Positions 1 through 8,970 of a DNA stretch of 64,000 nt are shown here, one piece after another (positions within the stretch are counted from its first letter, which is position 1; every line of letters starts with the position of its first letter). The translations under genes and the position numbers were made by a program. The stretch is from Shewanella chilikensis (GTDB lineage Bacteria > Pseudomonadota > Gammaproteobacteria > Enterobacterales > Shewanellaceae), in the NCBI RefSeq assembly GCF_002836945.1, contig NZ_NIJM01000014.1, positions 1-64,000 of the forward strand, written 5' to 3'. The notes under the pieces were generated by a model that saw only the letters and a list, made by a program, of their open reading frames with translations, was not told the origin of the DNA and ran no database searches.

Positions 1-333
1 TGAATATCCTTTTGGGTGTATATTACTCAAATGACACAGATTTATGAACACTACCGACAAGGATGTGCGTTATCACCCCAGATAGTATTTCACAACTTAT
101 TTCACTTTTTGAATCCTATTGCATTATTGTTCGCTTGCTACAATTAACAAAAGAAATAACTGTCTTCCGCTATCGGTTTCACTTTCCAACCGAATACCAC
201 AAATAATCCCATGAAAAATATGAGCCTTTTATAGCACGCCCTTCCGTTTGCACTACACTTAAGAAAGTTGAAATCATCTGGATTGAACAAAACACGGGCT
301 TCAGACTATGACTAATGGAGGACAGCAATAACC
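1..333. other. Intergenic leader, AT-rich, no gene seen
   Basis: No credible reading frame is present on either strand. The stretch is visibly richer in A and T than the genes that follow, as expected for an upstream regulatory region. A purine-rich GGAGG at about 317-321 precedes the ATG at 334 by about 12 bases and is the likely ribosome binding site. I could not settle on a promoter hexamer pair with good spacing. The gene left of this region lies outside the window. Confidence 0.6.
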
Positions 334-1332
334 ATGGGAAAGATGCTAGTGCCTTTGGCTCTATTGCTATTCTTGTTTATCTGGCTCAGCATGCCCAGAC
401 AGCCAAACTCCCCAGTTTTGCTCAACCAGACGCCGGTTCGCATCGCCGTATCCACCTCACTGCTTTCGGCCCCTGTCATTATTGCCGACAAGCTCGAACT
501 CTTTGCCCGCGAAGGCGTCTATGTAGTGCTGCAACCACTTCAAGGAGGTGATCTTTGCTTCGAGGCTATGCTCAATAACAGGGCTGATCTGGCCACCAGC
601 TCTGAATCCGTAGTGATGTTTAATAGCTTCAAGCGAACCGACTTCACCGTACTGGCAAGCTTTGCCGAATCGGATAACGACATCAAACTGTTAACCCTAC
701 ATCAGAGCGGTATCACCACTCCGGCCCAACTGGAAGGTAAGCGCGTTGGCGTCGTCGCCGGCAGCGCCAGCGAGTATTTTCTTGATACCATACTCAACAT
801 AGCCGGACACCCGTCCTTAGCGCCGGTTCGGGTGGATATCCGCCCGTCCGCTTTAGCACCGGCGCTGCTTGCAGGCGATGTGGATGCAATTTCGGTTTGG
901 GAACCATACGGATTTCAGCTATCGCAACATCAACCTGGCAAGATAAACGAATTTCCCAGCCGCGGTTTGTATAGCCTATCTTTTAATCTCATCAGTCGTA
1001 AGGGCGACAATCAGGCGTACTACGAACACCATGTGCGGATCCTCAAGGCGTTGAAACTCGCCAGTGAATTTATTGTTCTGCACCCGCAGGAAGCCCGTCA
1101 GTTGGTTGCCGAATATCTGCACCTGCCCACTGAAGAAGTCGTCGCCCTATGGCCAGACTATCTGTTTCGTTTGTCATTGGGTAATAGCTTGCTCAGCAAT
1201 CTGCAATCACAGGCACGCTGGGCCATGACCAGCGGCACCATAGAAGCCCAGCAGTTGCCCGACTTCAGAAATGTTATCGCACCCGAAGCACTGGATCAGA
1301 TACAACATATGTCATTGGTAGAACAGAGATGA
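334..1332 (+). CDS. Periplasmic solute-binding protein, NMT1/SsuA-like
   Basis: A 332-residue protein with a hydrophobic N-terminal segment (residues about 4-19) that looks like a signal peptide or membrane anchor; there is no lipobox cysteine. The body has the pattern of ABC-type binding proteins of the NMT1/THI5/SsuA group: a first beta-strand near residue 35 (PVRIAVSTS), a GGD near residue 70, a QLEGKRVGVVAG hinge near 130 and DAISVWEPY near 184. The ligand cannot be read from sequence; relatives bind sulfonates, nitrate or thiamine precursors. No permease or ATPase gene is adjacent. Instead the stop overlaps the start of a diguanylate cyclase by four bases (ATGA), so the protein is more likely a sensor subunit than a transporter part. 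An alternative start is ATG 343. Confidence 0.8.
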   Translation: MGKMLVPLALLLFLFIWLSMPRQPNSPVLLNQTPVRIAVSTSLLSAPVIIADKLELFAREGVYVVLQPLQGGDLCFEAMLNNRADLATSSESVVMFNSFKRTDFTVLASFAESDNDIKLLTLHQSGITTPAQLEGKRVGVVAGSASEYFLDTILNIAGHPSLAPVRVDIRPSALAPALLAGDVDAISVWEPYGFQLSQHQPGKINEFPSRGLYSLSFNLISRKGDNQAYYEHHVRILKALKLASEFIVLHPQEARQLVAEYLHLPTEEVVALWPDYLFRLSLGNSLLSNLQSQARWAMTSGTIEAQQLPDFRNVIAPEALDQIQHMSLVEQR

Positions 1333-2654
1333 AATTATCCAGCCGCCTCAATATCCTGGTCATTCTCTGTGTTACTCTGACACTGGTACTAGCGCTGTCA
1401 TTGCTGCAGCAACGTCATTTCTCCCAGCAGACGTTCCAACAGATGCACAAACTGGTGGAACTGCAACTACACCTGGATCTGCTGAGATCCAACTTATGGC
1501 TGCTGCAACAATACAGGGACACCCAAGCGGTGGAAAACACCCAAAGGGATCTGCTGCGCCTGAACGCCCTCTTGACTACCACTCAGGTCGATGATGAGCA
1601 GCAACAACAGCTGTTGGCTAACCTCAAACGCCAAAGCAACAACATCAGCACCCTGTTGGAGCATTCTCTGCCCAAGCTGTCTCTGATAGCAGATGATCAA
1701 TTGGTCAGTAGTATGTTGCTGTCAAGATATAATATGAGCATTCAATCCATGAGCGAAGACCTGTTTCGCTTTCAACATCACACCATGGACAGAGCCCGTG
1801 TGCTGCAGCTCAGTCATCTCTATCTCAACGGTGCCCTGCTGTTGGCCATAGCCCTGCTGGTGACCGGCTTTACTCTGCATACTCTGAGGCGTTTTCGCCG
1901 CCATTTGGGCAGTTTAAAACGCGGCATTCGCGATCTGGCCAAGGGCGATCTTCATAGCCGTATCAGACTGGAACAACAAGATGAACTCTCGGAGCTGGCC
2001 CATGAGTTCAACAATATGAAGCAGGCATTGATGGAAGCGACAAAGCGAAAAGATCAATTACAGCAGGAAGTAGAGGAACAAACCCAGCAATTGCAACTAC
2101 AGCAAGATAGATTGCGCTATCTGGCAGATCATGACGATCTCACCGGCGCACTCAATCGCGGCGCCGCCACCACCGAGTTGGAACACGCCATTGTGCGTTG
2201 CCAGCGTCAACAGCTTAAGGCGGCGCTGCTATTCATTGATCTGGATAAATTCAAACCCATCAACGACAATTTTGGTCACAACGCCGGTGACGCAGTGCTG
2301 GTGGAAATAGCCAAAAGGCTGAAGGAGACATTAAGACGCTCTGATCTGGTGGCCCGCATCGGCGGTGATGAATTTATCATCTGGCTGGAGCCAATAACCG
2401 ACCGTAAAGAAGTCTGCACTGTGCTGGAAAAAATCAATACCCTCGGCCGCGATATCCCCTGGCAAGGACAACAACTTCAGGTTGGCCTGAGTACCGGCAT
2501 CAGCCTTTATCCCGAGCATGGCGATACCCTGGCCGAGCTTATCAACGCTGCCGACAGCGCCATGTATCAGGCTAAGCAGGCACCCCTGCAAACTTCCAAG
2601 GAGTTTGCAGCAAAGAAGCAATACAGCTTTGCCTCGCCCTTGGCCGACGCCTGA
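1329..2654 (+). CDS. Membrane diguanylate cyclase with HAMP and GGDEF domains
   Basis: A 441-residue inner-membrane sensor enzyme that should make cyclic di-GMP from two GTP. Layout: transmembrane helix at about 8-26, a helical periplasmic domain to about 162, a second helix at about 164-184, a HAMP linker at about 184-236, a coiled coil to about 262, and the GGDEF domain from 266 onward. The active-site motif GGDEF is intact at residues 345-349. An inhibitory-site RxxD (R336-D339) stands five residues before it, so product feedback is expected. No EAL domain follows. Translation is coupled to the upstream binding protein, which suggests that the binding protein reports a ligand to this periplasmic domain. 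NspS/MbaA of Vibrio is a known precedent for such pairing. Confidence 0.92.
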   Translation: MKLSSRLNILVILCVTLTLVLALSLLQQRHFSQQTFQQMHKLVELQLHLDLLRSNLWLLQQYRDTQAVENTQRDLLRLNALLTTTQVDDEQQQQLLANLKRQSNNISTLLEHSLPKLSLIADDQLVSSMLLSRYNMSIQSMSEDLFRFQHHTMDRARVLQLSHLYLNGALLLAIALLVTGFTLHTLRRFRRHLGSLKRGIRDLAKGDLHSRIRLEQQDELSELAHEFNNMKQALMEATKRKDQLQQEVEEQTQQLQLQQDRLRYLADHDDLTGALNRGAATTELEHAIVRCQRQQLKAALLFIDLDKFKPINDNFGHNAGDAVLVEIAKRLKETLRRSDLVARIGGDEFIIWLEPITDRKEVCTVLEKINTLGRDIPWQGQQLQVGLSTGISLYPEHGDTLAELINAADSAMYQAKQAPLQTSKEFAAKKQYSFASPLADA

Positions 2655-2693
2655 CAAAGCCTACCGTCTCATGCTCAGTCTCTGCGTCTTTCT

Positions 2694-3305
2694 TCAAGCA
2701 AACGGCCACAGGCGCCGAAACCAGTTAAATCTCGGTAATCTTATCGCCAACAACAGCAACATGGCAGCAAGATAAAGACCGGGTTCGATGATTTCAGACT
2801 TCACCGACCAGTAATAATGCACAGGTACCAACAGGGCTATGGCATAAATACTGTAGTGCAGTTGCTGCCAACGCCTTCCCATCCGGCGTTGCAATGCCTT
2901 GAACGAGGTCAGCGCCAGCGCAGCAAGCAACAACCAGGCGCTGGCCCCCACCAAAATATAGGGACGCTTGATAATTTCACTGAGTAGCAGCTCCCAGGCA
3001 AACAGCAGATCCAGGCTGAAATAGCTGAGAATATGCAAGCAGGCCCAGGCAAATACCCAGAGTCCGAGCAAACGCCGGGTCTGCATCAACAACCCCAGTT
3101 TGAATTTTCTGGCCACAGGCGATACCAACAAGGTTGCCACCAAGGCGTTGAGTGCCCCTTTGCCGGTGAAATGGATAATATATTGCACAGGATCACCACC
3201 GGCGCTATCTGTCACCACTTGCAGAACCAAATAAAGCAGTGGCAAACCGGCGGCCAAATGCAACAACGCCTTTAACCAAGGCAGTTGCTTGGGAGCTAGA
3301 CGCAT
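2694..3305 (-). CDS. msrQ: MsrQ, haem-binding membrane subunit of MsrPQ
   Basis: A 203-residue polytopic membrane protein of the MsrQ (YedZ) family, which passes electrons from the quinone pool or flavin reductase to periplasmic MsrP. About six hydrophobic helices are visible. Histidines that could bind haem lie in the segments WACLHILSYF and QLHYSIYAIALLVPVHYYW. The longer frame extends upstream to 3443, but the ATG at 3305 shares its A with the TGA of msrP (TGATG). This gives the length expected for the family and a translationally coupled pair, so it was chosen. The gene converges on the diguanylate cyclase with 39 bases between the stops. Confidence 0.92.
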   Translation of the reverse strand: MRLAPKQLPWLKALLHLAAGLPLLYLVLQVVTDSAGGDPVQYIIHFTGKGALNALVATLLVSPVARKFKLGLLMQTRRLLGLWVFAWACLHILSYFSLDLLFAWELLLSEIIKRPYILVGASAWLLLAALALTSFKALQRRMGRRWQQLHYSIYAIALLVPVHYYWSVKSEIIEPGLYLAAMLLLLAIRLPRFNWFRRLWPFA

Positions 3306-4339
3306 CAATAATATTTCCTTAAATCCAGATCCCGGTACAGATGAGCAACCTGCTCGCCATAGCCGTTGAACATCTGGGTCGGGATCCGTTTGGCAGAGAA
3401 GATCCCGCCTTCGGCAATCCGCCGCTCTGTCGCCTGTGACCAACGCGGGTGATCCACCTTGGGGTTCACGTTGGCATAAAAACCATATTCATTGGGTGCC
3501 AATTGATTCCAACTGGTCGGCGGCTGTTTGTCCAAAAGCCTAATTTTCACGATAGATTTAATGCTCTTGAAACCGTATTTCCAGGGCACCACCAAACGCA
3601 CGGGAGCACCATTTTGCGGCGGCAGCGTCTTGCCATAGAGGCCCACCGACAGGAAGCTCAACTCGTTCATCGCCTCATCGAGCCTTAATCCCTCCACATA
3701 GGGATAATGAATGCCGCCGCCCATCAGGCGATTGCGTTGCCCAGGCATCTGCTCGGGATCAAACAGGGTTTCAAAGGCCACATGAGTCGCAGAGGATTTG
3801 ACTCCGGCCTTGGCCAGCAAAGCCGCCAGCGGAAAGCCGACCCAGGGGATCACCATGGACCAGGCCTCGACACAGCGCAAACGATAGTGACGCTCCTCCA
3901 GAGGAAGCAACTTGAGCAAATCGTCATAATCCAGCGTCAAAGGGCGCTCGACCTCGCCTTCGACTTTCAGCATCCAGGGATTAACCTTGAGGCCCTGACT
4001 GTTTTCGAAGGGATCTTGTTTACCTGTACCAAACTCGTAAAAATTGTTATGGTGGATCACCTTATCAAGGGGGGTCAGGCTCCCCGGTAATTGAAACTCA
4101 GGGTTGCTGCGATAGTTGAGATTTGAGGTCACAAATGCCTCGTTCTCGCGCTTTTCACCAAAAAGGTCAAACAGGCCAGCCTGAACATGGCCGGGAATAC
4201 TGGCACCTATAGCGCCGAGCCCCAACGCCTTGACTATGTTGCGCCGATCGCGAAACACAGATTCCGGCGTGACTTCAGTTGCCGGCAACTCCCAGGGCAT
4301 TTGCCTACCAATCCCTAGTTTAAATTTTTTATTGCTCAC
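3305..4339 (-). CDS. msrP: MsrP, periplasmic molybdopterin methionine sulfoxide reductase
   Basis: A 344-residue molybdoenzyme that repairs oxidised methionines in envelope proteins. The N-terminus carries a twin-arginine signal ([11 protein letters not shown], residues 30-40) ending near HVQA, so it is exported folded through Tat. The single molybdenum-ligand cysteine sits in [10 protein letters not shown] (C156), as in the sulfite-oxidase fold, and the length matches E. coli MsrP. The conserved stretches [12 protein letters not shown] and [14 protein letters not shown] support the call. It is followed directly by msrQ with a one-base stop/start overlap. Confidence 0.95.
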   Translation of the reverse strand: MSNKKFKLGIGRQMPWELPATEVTPESVFRDRRNIVKALGLGAIGASIPGHVQAGLFDLFGEKRENEAFVTSNLNYRSNPEFQLPGSLTPLDKVIHHNNFYEFGTGKQDPFENSQGLKVNPWMLKVEGEVERPLTLDYDDLLKLLPLEERHYRLRCVEAWSMVIPWVGFPLAALLAKAGVKSSATHVAFETLFDPEQMPGQRNRLMGGGIHYPYVEGLRLDEAMNELSFLSVGLYGKTLPPQNGAPVRLVVPWKYGFKSIKSIVKIRLLDKQPPTSWNQLAPNEYGFYANVNPKVDHPRWSQATERRIAEGGIFSAKRIPTQMFNGYGEQVAHLYRDLDLRKYY

Positions 4340-4579
4340 AGTGACCTCTCAATAGCTGCAGTCAATTCAGTTTATAAGACCCAGGCAGGCAAAGAAAAAT
4401 TTCCTGCTGGAATAATTCCAGCAACTCCATTGGCTGAACATTGGCTGACAAGGGGTACAAAATGGGCAACTCTTGGCCATTTATCCTGAGTCTGCATGCC
4501 CTGGCCCTTGAAGGCCCTGACTCATTCTGCGACTCTATCCGGGTTTTCCGCTCCTCTTTTTGCACTCAAGGGACATGAT
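4340..4579. other. Divergent intergenic region between msrP and rmuC
   Basis: About 240 bases separate the divergent msrP and rmuC starts. A 67-codon minus-strand frame (4362-4565) and the N-terminal extension of the rmuC frame lie here, but neither has family-like sequence. The region should hold both promoters. I see no clean operator or terminator. Confidence 0.5.
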
Positions 4580-6076
4580 ATGGACTTGGCCACCACAATT
4601 TCCGCGCCTCAACTCATTGCCGCCGCAGCCGTATTACTGCTGGGTATCTTGCTTGGCGCCCTCTTTAATCAACGCATGACCCGTAGCCGCTGGCAACAGA
4701 TTAAAGACCAGTTAATACTGCAACATGAACAAAGATGCAGCGAGCTCAGCGAACAACTCAGCAGCAGTCAGGAAAAAGCCGAATGGCTGGTGTCACAACT
4801 CGGTAAAGCAGAGGCTATTGCCGAGCGGGTGCCTGACCTGGAACAGCAACTCAAAGATGCTCAGCGCAAACAGTTGGAAACCCAGCTTAACCTGTCAAAA
4901 TCCAATGCGATGCAGCAGACAATCAGCGCCCGCTTCGACGCCGAGCAACAGGCGCTCAACGATAAGATTGAACTGCTTGAACGCAGTGAAGCCCGCTTAA
5001 AAGAACAGTTTGAAAATCTCGCCAACAAAATTTTTGAAGACAGAAGCGAAAGGCTAAAATCCCAGAATTTATCGCAACTCGATGGCGTACTTGGGCCACT
5101 AAAGCAACAGCTCGAAGGCTTCAGAAGACAAATTCATGAATCCTATTCACAAGAACAGAGTGAACGTTCCTCACTGAAACACCAGTTGGAAGATCTCAAA
5201 CAACTCAACCTGCGCATGAGCCAAGATGCGGTCAATCTCACCAAGGCGCTCAAGGGTGACAACAAGCAGCAAGGCAATTGGGGCGAAGTGATCCTGGAGC
5301 GTGTGCTGCAGGAAAGTGGCCTCAGACAAGGGCACGAGTATGATGTGCAACAGGATCTGAAAAATGATGCCGGCAAGCGCTTTAAACCCGATGTCATCGT
5401 CCACCTGCCGGCCAATAAGGATGTGGTAATAGATGCCAAGATGTCACTGCTCGCCTATGAACGCTACTACAACGCCGAAACCGATGAAGAGCGTTCCCTG
5501 GCGCTGCGTGAACATATCAACTCTATCCGCGGTCATATCAAAGGCCTGAGCCAGAAGGACTACCAGCAACTGCACGGCATCAAGAGCCTCGATTATGTAT
5601 TAATGTTTATTCCGGTGGAACCCGCCTTCCTGCTGGCACTGGAACAAGAGCCGCAGTTGGTGAATTTCGCGCTCGAAAACAACATCATGCTCGTCAGCCC
5701 AACCAATCTTTTGGTAGCACTGCGCACCATCAATAACATCTGGCGCTACGAATACCAAAACCAACACGCACAAAGGATCGCCAGGCAAGCCGGTAAAATT
5801 TACGATAAACTCTGTGGCTATCTGGAAGATATGGACAAACTCGGGCGCGCGCTGGACAATGCAGAGAAGTGTTTCAACGGCGCCATGAATAAACTGGCTA
5901 CCGGCAGGGGTAACCTTGTCCGCCAGGCTCACCAGATGCAACAGTTGGGCGTTGAAACCAGTAAACAATTGGATAAACAACTACTTGAAAAGGCGATGAC
6001 AGAAACGCCCTTGCCAGTAGGCAAGGAGGTTGATGCCATAGAAAATACAGAGAAGGACGGCGAACTCACCTCCTGA
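4580..6076 (+). CDS. rmuC: RmuC, DNA recombination protein (predicted nuclease)
   Basis: A 498-residue protein of the RmuC family, which limits recombination at inverted repeats and is predicted to carry a restriction-endonuclease-like fold. One N-terminal membrane helix (residues about 9-27) is followed by a long coiled coil rich in Gln, Glu and Lys (about 35-200), then the RmuC domain with GNWGEVILERVLQESGL, VVIDAKMSLLAYERY and SPTNLLVALRTI. The open frame reaches back to 4496, but the ATG at 4580 has AAGGGA six bases upstream and places the membrane helix at the N-terminus, as in relatives. It lies 44 bases before slt. Confidence 0.93.
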   Translation: MDLATTISAPQLIAAAAVLLLGILLGALFNQRMTRSRWQQIKDQLILQHEQRCSELSEQLSSSQEKAEWLVSQLGKAEAIAERVPDLEQQLKDAQRKQLETQLNLSKSNAMQQTISARFDAEQQALNDKIELLERSEARLKEQFENLANKIFEDRSERLKSQNLSQLDGVLGPLKQQLEGFRRQIHESYSQEQSERSSLKHQLEDLKQLNLRMSQDAVNLTKALKGDNKQQGNWGEVILERVLQESGLRQGHEYDVQQDLKNDAGKRFKPDVIVHLPANKDVVIDAKMSLLAYERYYNAETDEERSLALREHINSIRGHIKGLSQKDYQQLHGIKSLDYVLMFIPVEPAFLLALEQEPQLVNFALENNIMLVSPTNLLVALRTINNIWRYEYQNQHAQRIARQAGKIYDKLCGYLEDMDKLGRALDNAEKCFNGAMNKLATGRGNLVRQAHQMQQLGVETSKQLDKQLLEKAMTETPLPVGKEVDAIENTEKDGELTS

Positions 6077-6120
6077 ATTCAGCCTCTCAAGTGAAACTGG
6101 CCATCAACAAGGAGTTTTAG

Positions 6121-8070
6121 ATGCGCAGAGCCTTGACCCGAATCGCCCTCGCCGGCAGCGTTGCCTTGAGTGCATTGACAGTATCCATCCCTTGGATGCT
6201 GTTTCCCGGGATAGGCCATGCGGCCAAGGCACCTGCCGCTTTGGAGCAACAACGCCAAAGCTACCTAAAGGCCAGAGAAGCGCTGGACAAGGGCCAACTT
6301 GCCGATTATCGCAAGCTCAGGGCCCAACTCAAGGATTACCCGCTCAATATCTATCTGGATTTTCACGCCGAGCTCGATGACATAATGGCGCTTGCAGGCC
6401 CAGAAGCACAAAAGGCGATAGACAAATTTGAGCATTCGCCCCTGCATGGCAGCGCCCGTCACAGGTACCTGCTGCGAGCCGGCGCCGACAAACGCTGGCA
6501 GGACTTTCTGGCCATTTCCCCGGAACTGCCCCGAGCCACTGAGCTGCAATGTTACTTTTACCGGGCCCAGCTTGGGCAAGGGAATAAACAGGTCGCCTGG
6601 GATGGTGCCCGTCAACTCTGGCTCTATGGTCGCTCCCGTCCCAAGGAGTGCGATCCCCTGTTCAATGCCTGGAGCAAAGCCGGGCTTCGCTCACAGGAGT
6701 TGATCTGGTCGCGAATGTTGCTGGCCTTTGACGCCGGCCAAAGCGGTCTGCTGCAGTATCTGGGACGCAAAGTCACCCAACATCAGAATCAGGCCAAACT
6801 GCTGCAGGCGGTATACAAAGATCCCAATCGCCTTAGACACATGAACCAGTTTGATGGCGCGGCCCCCATCTACAGCGATATCGTTTCTGCCGGACTCAAG
6901 CGCCTGGCCCGTAAAGATCTTCGTCAGGCGGTGCGTTTGTACGTTAAGTATGAAAAGGCCGGTAGATTCAGCGACTTCCAGGGGCGACAACTGAACCGTT
7001 ATCTGGTCAGGCGAGCGCTTATCGTCGAGGACGAAGGGCTTAGGGATCATATCGACACTATGTTGCCGCTGCTCGAAGCCGACGATCTGACCGAGCGCCG
7101 TTTGCGCTGGGCCATTGCCGAGCAAAATGACGCCGATATCCGCCGTTTTCTCCCCTTACTCAGCGACCAAGGCCGCAACGATGCCCGCTGGCGCTACTGG
7201 CATCTGAGAGTCAATGGCCGGGACGATGCTGTGCTCGAAGCGCTCAGCAAAGAACGTAATTTCTATGGTTTCTGGGCCGCCGCCGAACTCGGTATCGCCC
7301 CCAATCTGGCGCATGTGCCGACTCAACCACAGGCACAGATGCAGGCAAGGCTTGCCGATGACAAGGCGCTTGCCCGGGTATCTGAGCTGCTGGCGCTGGA
7401 TAAGTTGGTCGATGCCAGAATCGAATGGAGCCAAATGCTCGCCCGCCACAACAAACAGATGCGTGCCCAGTATGGGGTCTATGCTCAACAGCAAGGATGG
7501 GATGCATTGGCGGTTGAAGCCAGTATTCAGGCCAAGCTCTGGAATGATATGGAGATGCGCTTTCCCTATGCCGCCGATCCTTTCTTTACCCAGGCAGGTA
7601 AAGACTTCAAGGTCAATGTCAATGAAATTCGCGCAATCTCCCGCCGCGAAAGCGCCTTCTACCCCTACGCGACTTCGTCAGTGGGTGCCAGAGGCCTTAT
7701 GCAATTGATGCCAGCCACCGCCAAGCAAACCGCGAAACAGTTTAAACTGGCGTTCAACGGCAATCGCAGTTTGTACGACCCGGCCATCAATGTGCCACTC
7801 GGCAGTGCCTACTACACCAAGCTGCTGGAACAGTTCGACAACAATCGGGTACTGGCCGTTGCCGCATACAATGCCGGTCCACATAGGGTAAAACGCTGGT
7901 TGAAGCAGAGCGATGGCAAACTGGATGTGATGAGCTTTATTGAAACTATCCCTTTCAGCGAAACCCGCGCCTATGTGCAGGCGGTGTTCACCTACCGGCA
8001 AATTTATGAACTGCGTCAACAGCAAACTCGGCCACAGTTCAGCGAAGCAGAACTAGACCGCCGCTATTGA
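6121..8070 (+). CDS. slt: Slt, soluble lytic murein transglycosylase
   Basis: A 649-residue periplasmic enzyme that cleaves the MurNAc-GlcNAc bond of peptidoglycan, leaving 1,6-anhydro ends. A signal peptide covers about residues 1-35 (ending near GIGHAAKA). A long alpha-helical superhelical region follows. The lysozyme-like C-terminal domain has the catalytic glutamate in SRRESAFYP (E510), then VGARGLMQLMPATA and VAAYNAGPHRVKRWL. Length and motif spacing match E. coli Slt70. AAGGAG at 6109-6114 is a good ribosome binding site for ATG 6121. Confidence 0.96.
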   Translation: MRRALTRIALAGSVALSALTVSIPWMLFPGIGHAAKAPAALEQQRQSYLKAREALDKGQLADYRKLRAQLKDYPLNIYLDFHAELDDIMALAGPEAQKAIDKFEHSPLHGSARHRYLLRAGADKRWQDFLAISPELPRATELQCYFYRAQLGQGNKQVAWDGARQLWLYGRSRPKECDPLFNAWSKAGLRSQELIWSRMLLAFDAGQSGLLQYLGRKVTQHQNQAKLLQAVYKDPNRLRHMNQFDGAAPIYSDIVSAGLKRLARKDLRQAVRLYVKYEKAGRFSDFQGRQLNRYLVRRALIVEDEGLRDHIDTMLPLLEADDLTERRLRWAIAEQNDADIRRFLPLLSDQGRNDARWRYWHLRVNGRDDAVLEALSKERNFYGFWAAAELGIAPNLAHVPTQPQAQMQARLADDKALARVSELLALDKLVDARIEWSQMLARHNKQMRAQYGVYAQQQGWDALAVEASIQAKLWNDMEMRFPYAADPFFTQAGKDFKVNVNEIRAISRRESAFYPYATSSVGARGLMQLMPATAKQTAKQFKLAFNGNRSLYDPAINVPLGSAYYTKLLEQFDNNRVLAVAAYNAGPHRVKRWLKQSDGKLDVMSFIETIPFSETRAYVQAVFTYRQIYELRQQQTRPQFSEAELDRRY

Positions 8071-8171
8071 GGCGGCGGTGAATTGGCACTGAGTCAAATT
8101 CCCAACACTTTGATATTAAAGAGCTTGTTCCTAGACGTATTTTTCAGCGCTCAACGCTTTAGTGGGGTAAA

Positions 8172-8957
8172 TTGACTTGTTATCTTGGCCCCATAATGGG
8201 AATAATTAGCATTCATTTAGCTAACTCCGTTGATAACTACATGGATCTTTCCCCTCCGCGGCACATTGCCTGTGAATATCAGCCGCTTGTCTGTCCCCGA
8301 ACTCTGGCCATTCAAGGCTATGAAGCCCTGGCCCGCTTTTACGATCACCAAGGAGCCTCCTTGGCACCTAATCTGGTATTCGACTGGCTGCATAGAGACA
8401 GCCGTGCTCTGGCGGCGGTAGAACTGCAAGCCAAGCTGTTGCAACTCAGTCAGGCGCCCAAGACTCCCAGACTCAACCTCAACCTGGATCCTCACGCACT
8501 CGATAGCAGCAACTGTCAGTACATGATGCAGGCACTGGATAAGTATCAGCAGCAAACCGGAGGCTTGACGGTGGAGCTGATAGAAAACACCTGCGTCAAC
8601 GATGCCGACAAGGCACAAACATTACTCAAGGAGCTGCACCGGCGCGGGATCACCGTAGCGCTCGATGACGTCGGCGCACCCCATGCCATGGTGTCGCTAC
8701 AACTGTTGACCGCCGTAGACTGCATCAAGCTCGACCGTCACTGGCTCAGTGCCATCCAGATACCACTCATGGCTAAGCTTCTGGAAAACTTGCTTAATTT
8801 TGCCAAGTCCTGCCAAAAAATAACTATACTCGAAGGAATAGAAACCGAGCAGCACCTGTCTCAGGCTCTGGCTTTGGATGTGGATTTGGTGCAAGGTTTC
8901 TACTTCAGACCTCAGTTCATCCAAACCGAGCCGGAACTGATTTCAGTGACCATCTAA
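8172..8957 (+). CDS. EAL-domain protein, possible c-di-GMP phosphodiesterase or receptor
   Basis: A stand-alone EAL domain of 261 residues from the TTG at 8172. ATG codons at 8196 and 8241 are also possible, the last giving a natural MDLSPP start, so the N-terminus is uncertain. Most catalytic residues can be seen: E51 in EALAR, N104 in LNLNLDP, E135 in VELIEN, D165-D166, K187 in IKLDR, E221 in LEGIE and Q241 in VQGF. Loop 6, normally DFGTGYSSL, reads DVGAPHAMVSL here, a change often linked to weak or absent activity. It has no sensor or membrane segment. It sits 13 bases before a MoxR gene and may share its transcript. Activity versus c-di-GMP binding only cannot be decided from sequence. 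Confidence 0.85.
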   Translation: MTCYLGPIMGIISIHLANSVDNYMDLSPPRHIACEYQPLVCPRTLAIQGYEALARFYDHQGASLAPNLVFDWLHRDSRALAAVELQAKLLQLSQAPKTPRLNLNLDPHALDSSNCQYMMQALDKYQQQTGGLTVELIENTCVNDADKAQTLLKELHRRGITVALDDVGAPHAMVSLQLLTAVDCIKLDRHWLSAIQIPLMAKLLENLLNFAKSCQKITILEGIETEQHLSQALALDVDLVQGFYFRPQFIQTEPELISVTI

Positions 8958-8970
8958 CAAGGAAGCCAAT

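Noticed and set aside
4362-4565. 67-codon minus-strand frame before rmuC
   Set aside because: It overlaps the rmuC upstream region, has no family-like sequence, and lies in what should be a divergent promoter region.
4496-4579. N-terminal extension of RmuC
   Set aside because: The ATG at 4580 has a proper ribosome binding site and places the membrane helix at the N-terminus; the extra 28 residues look non-coding.
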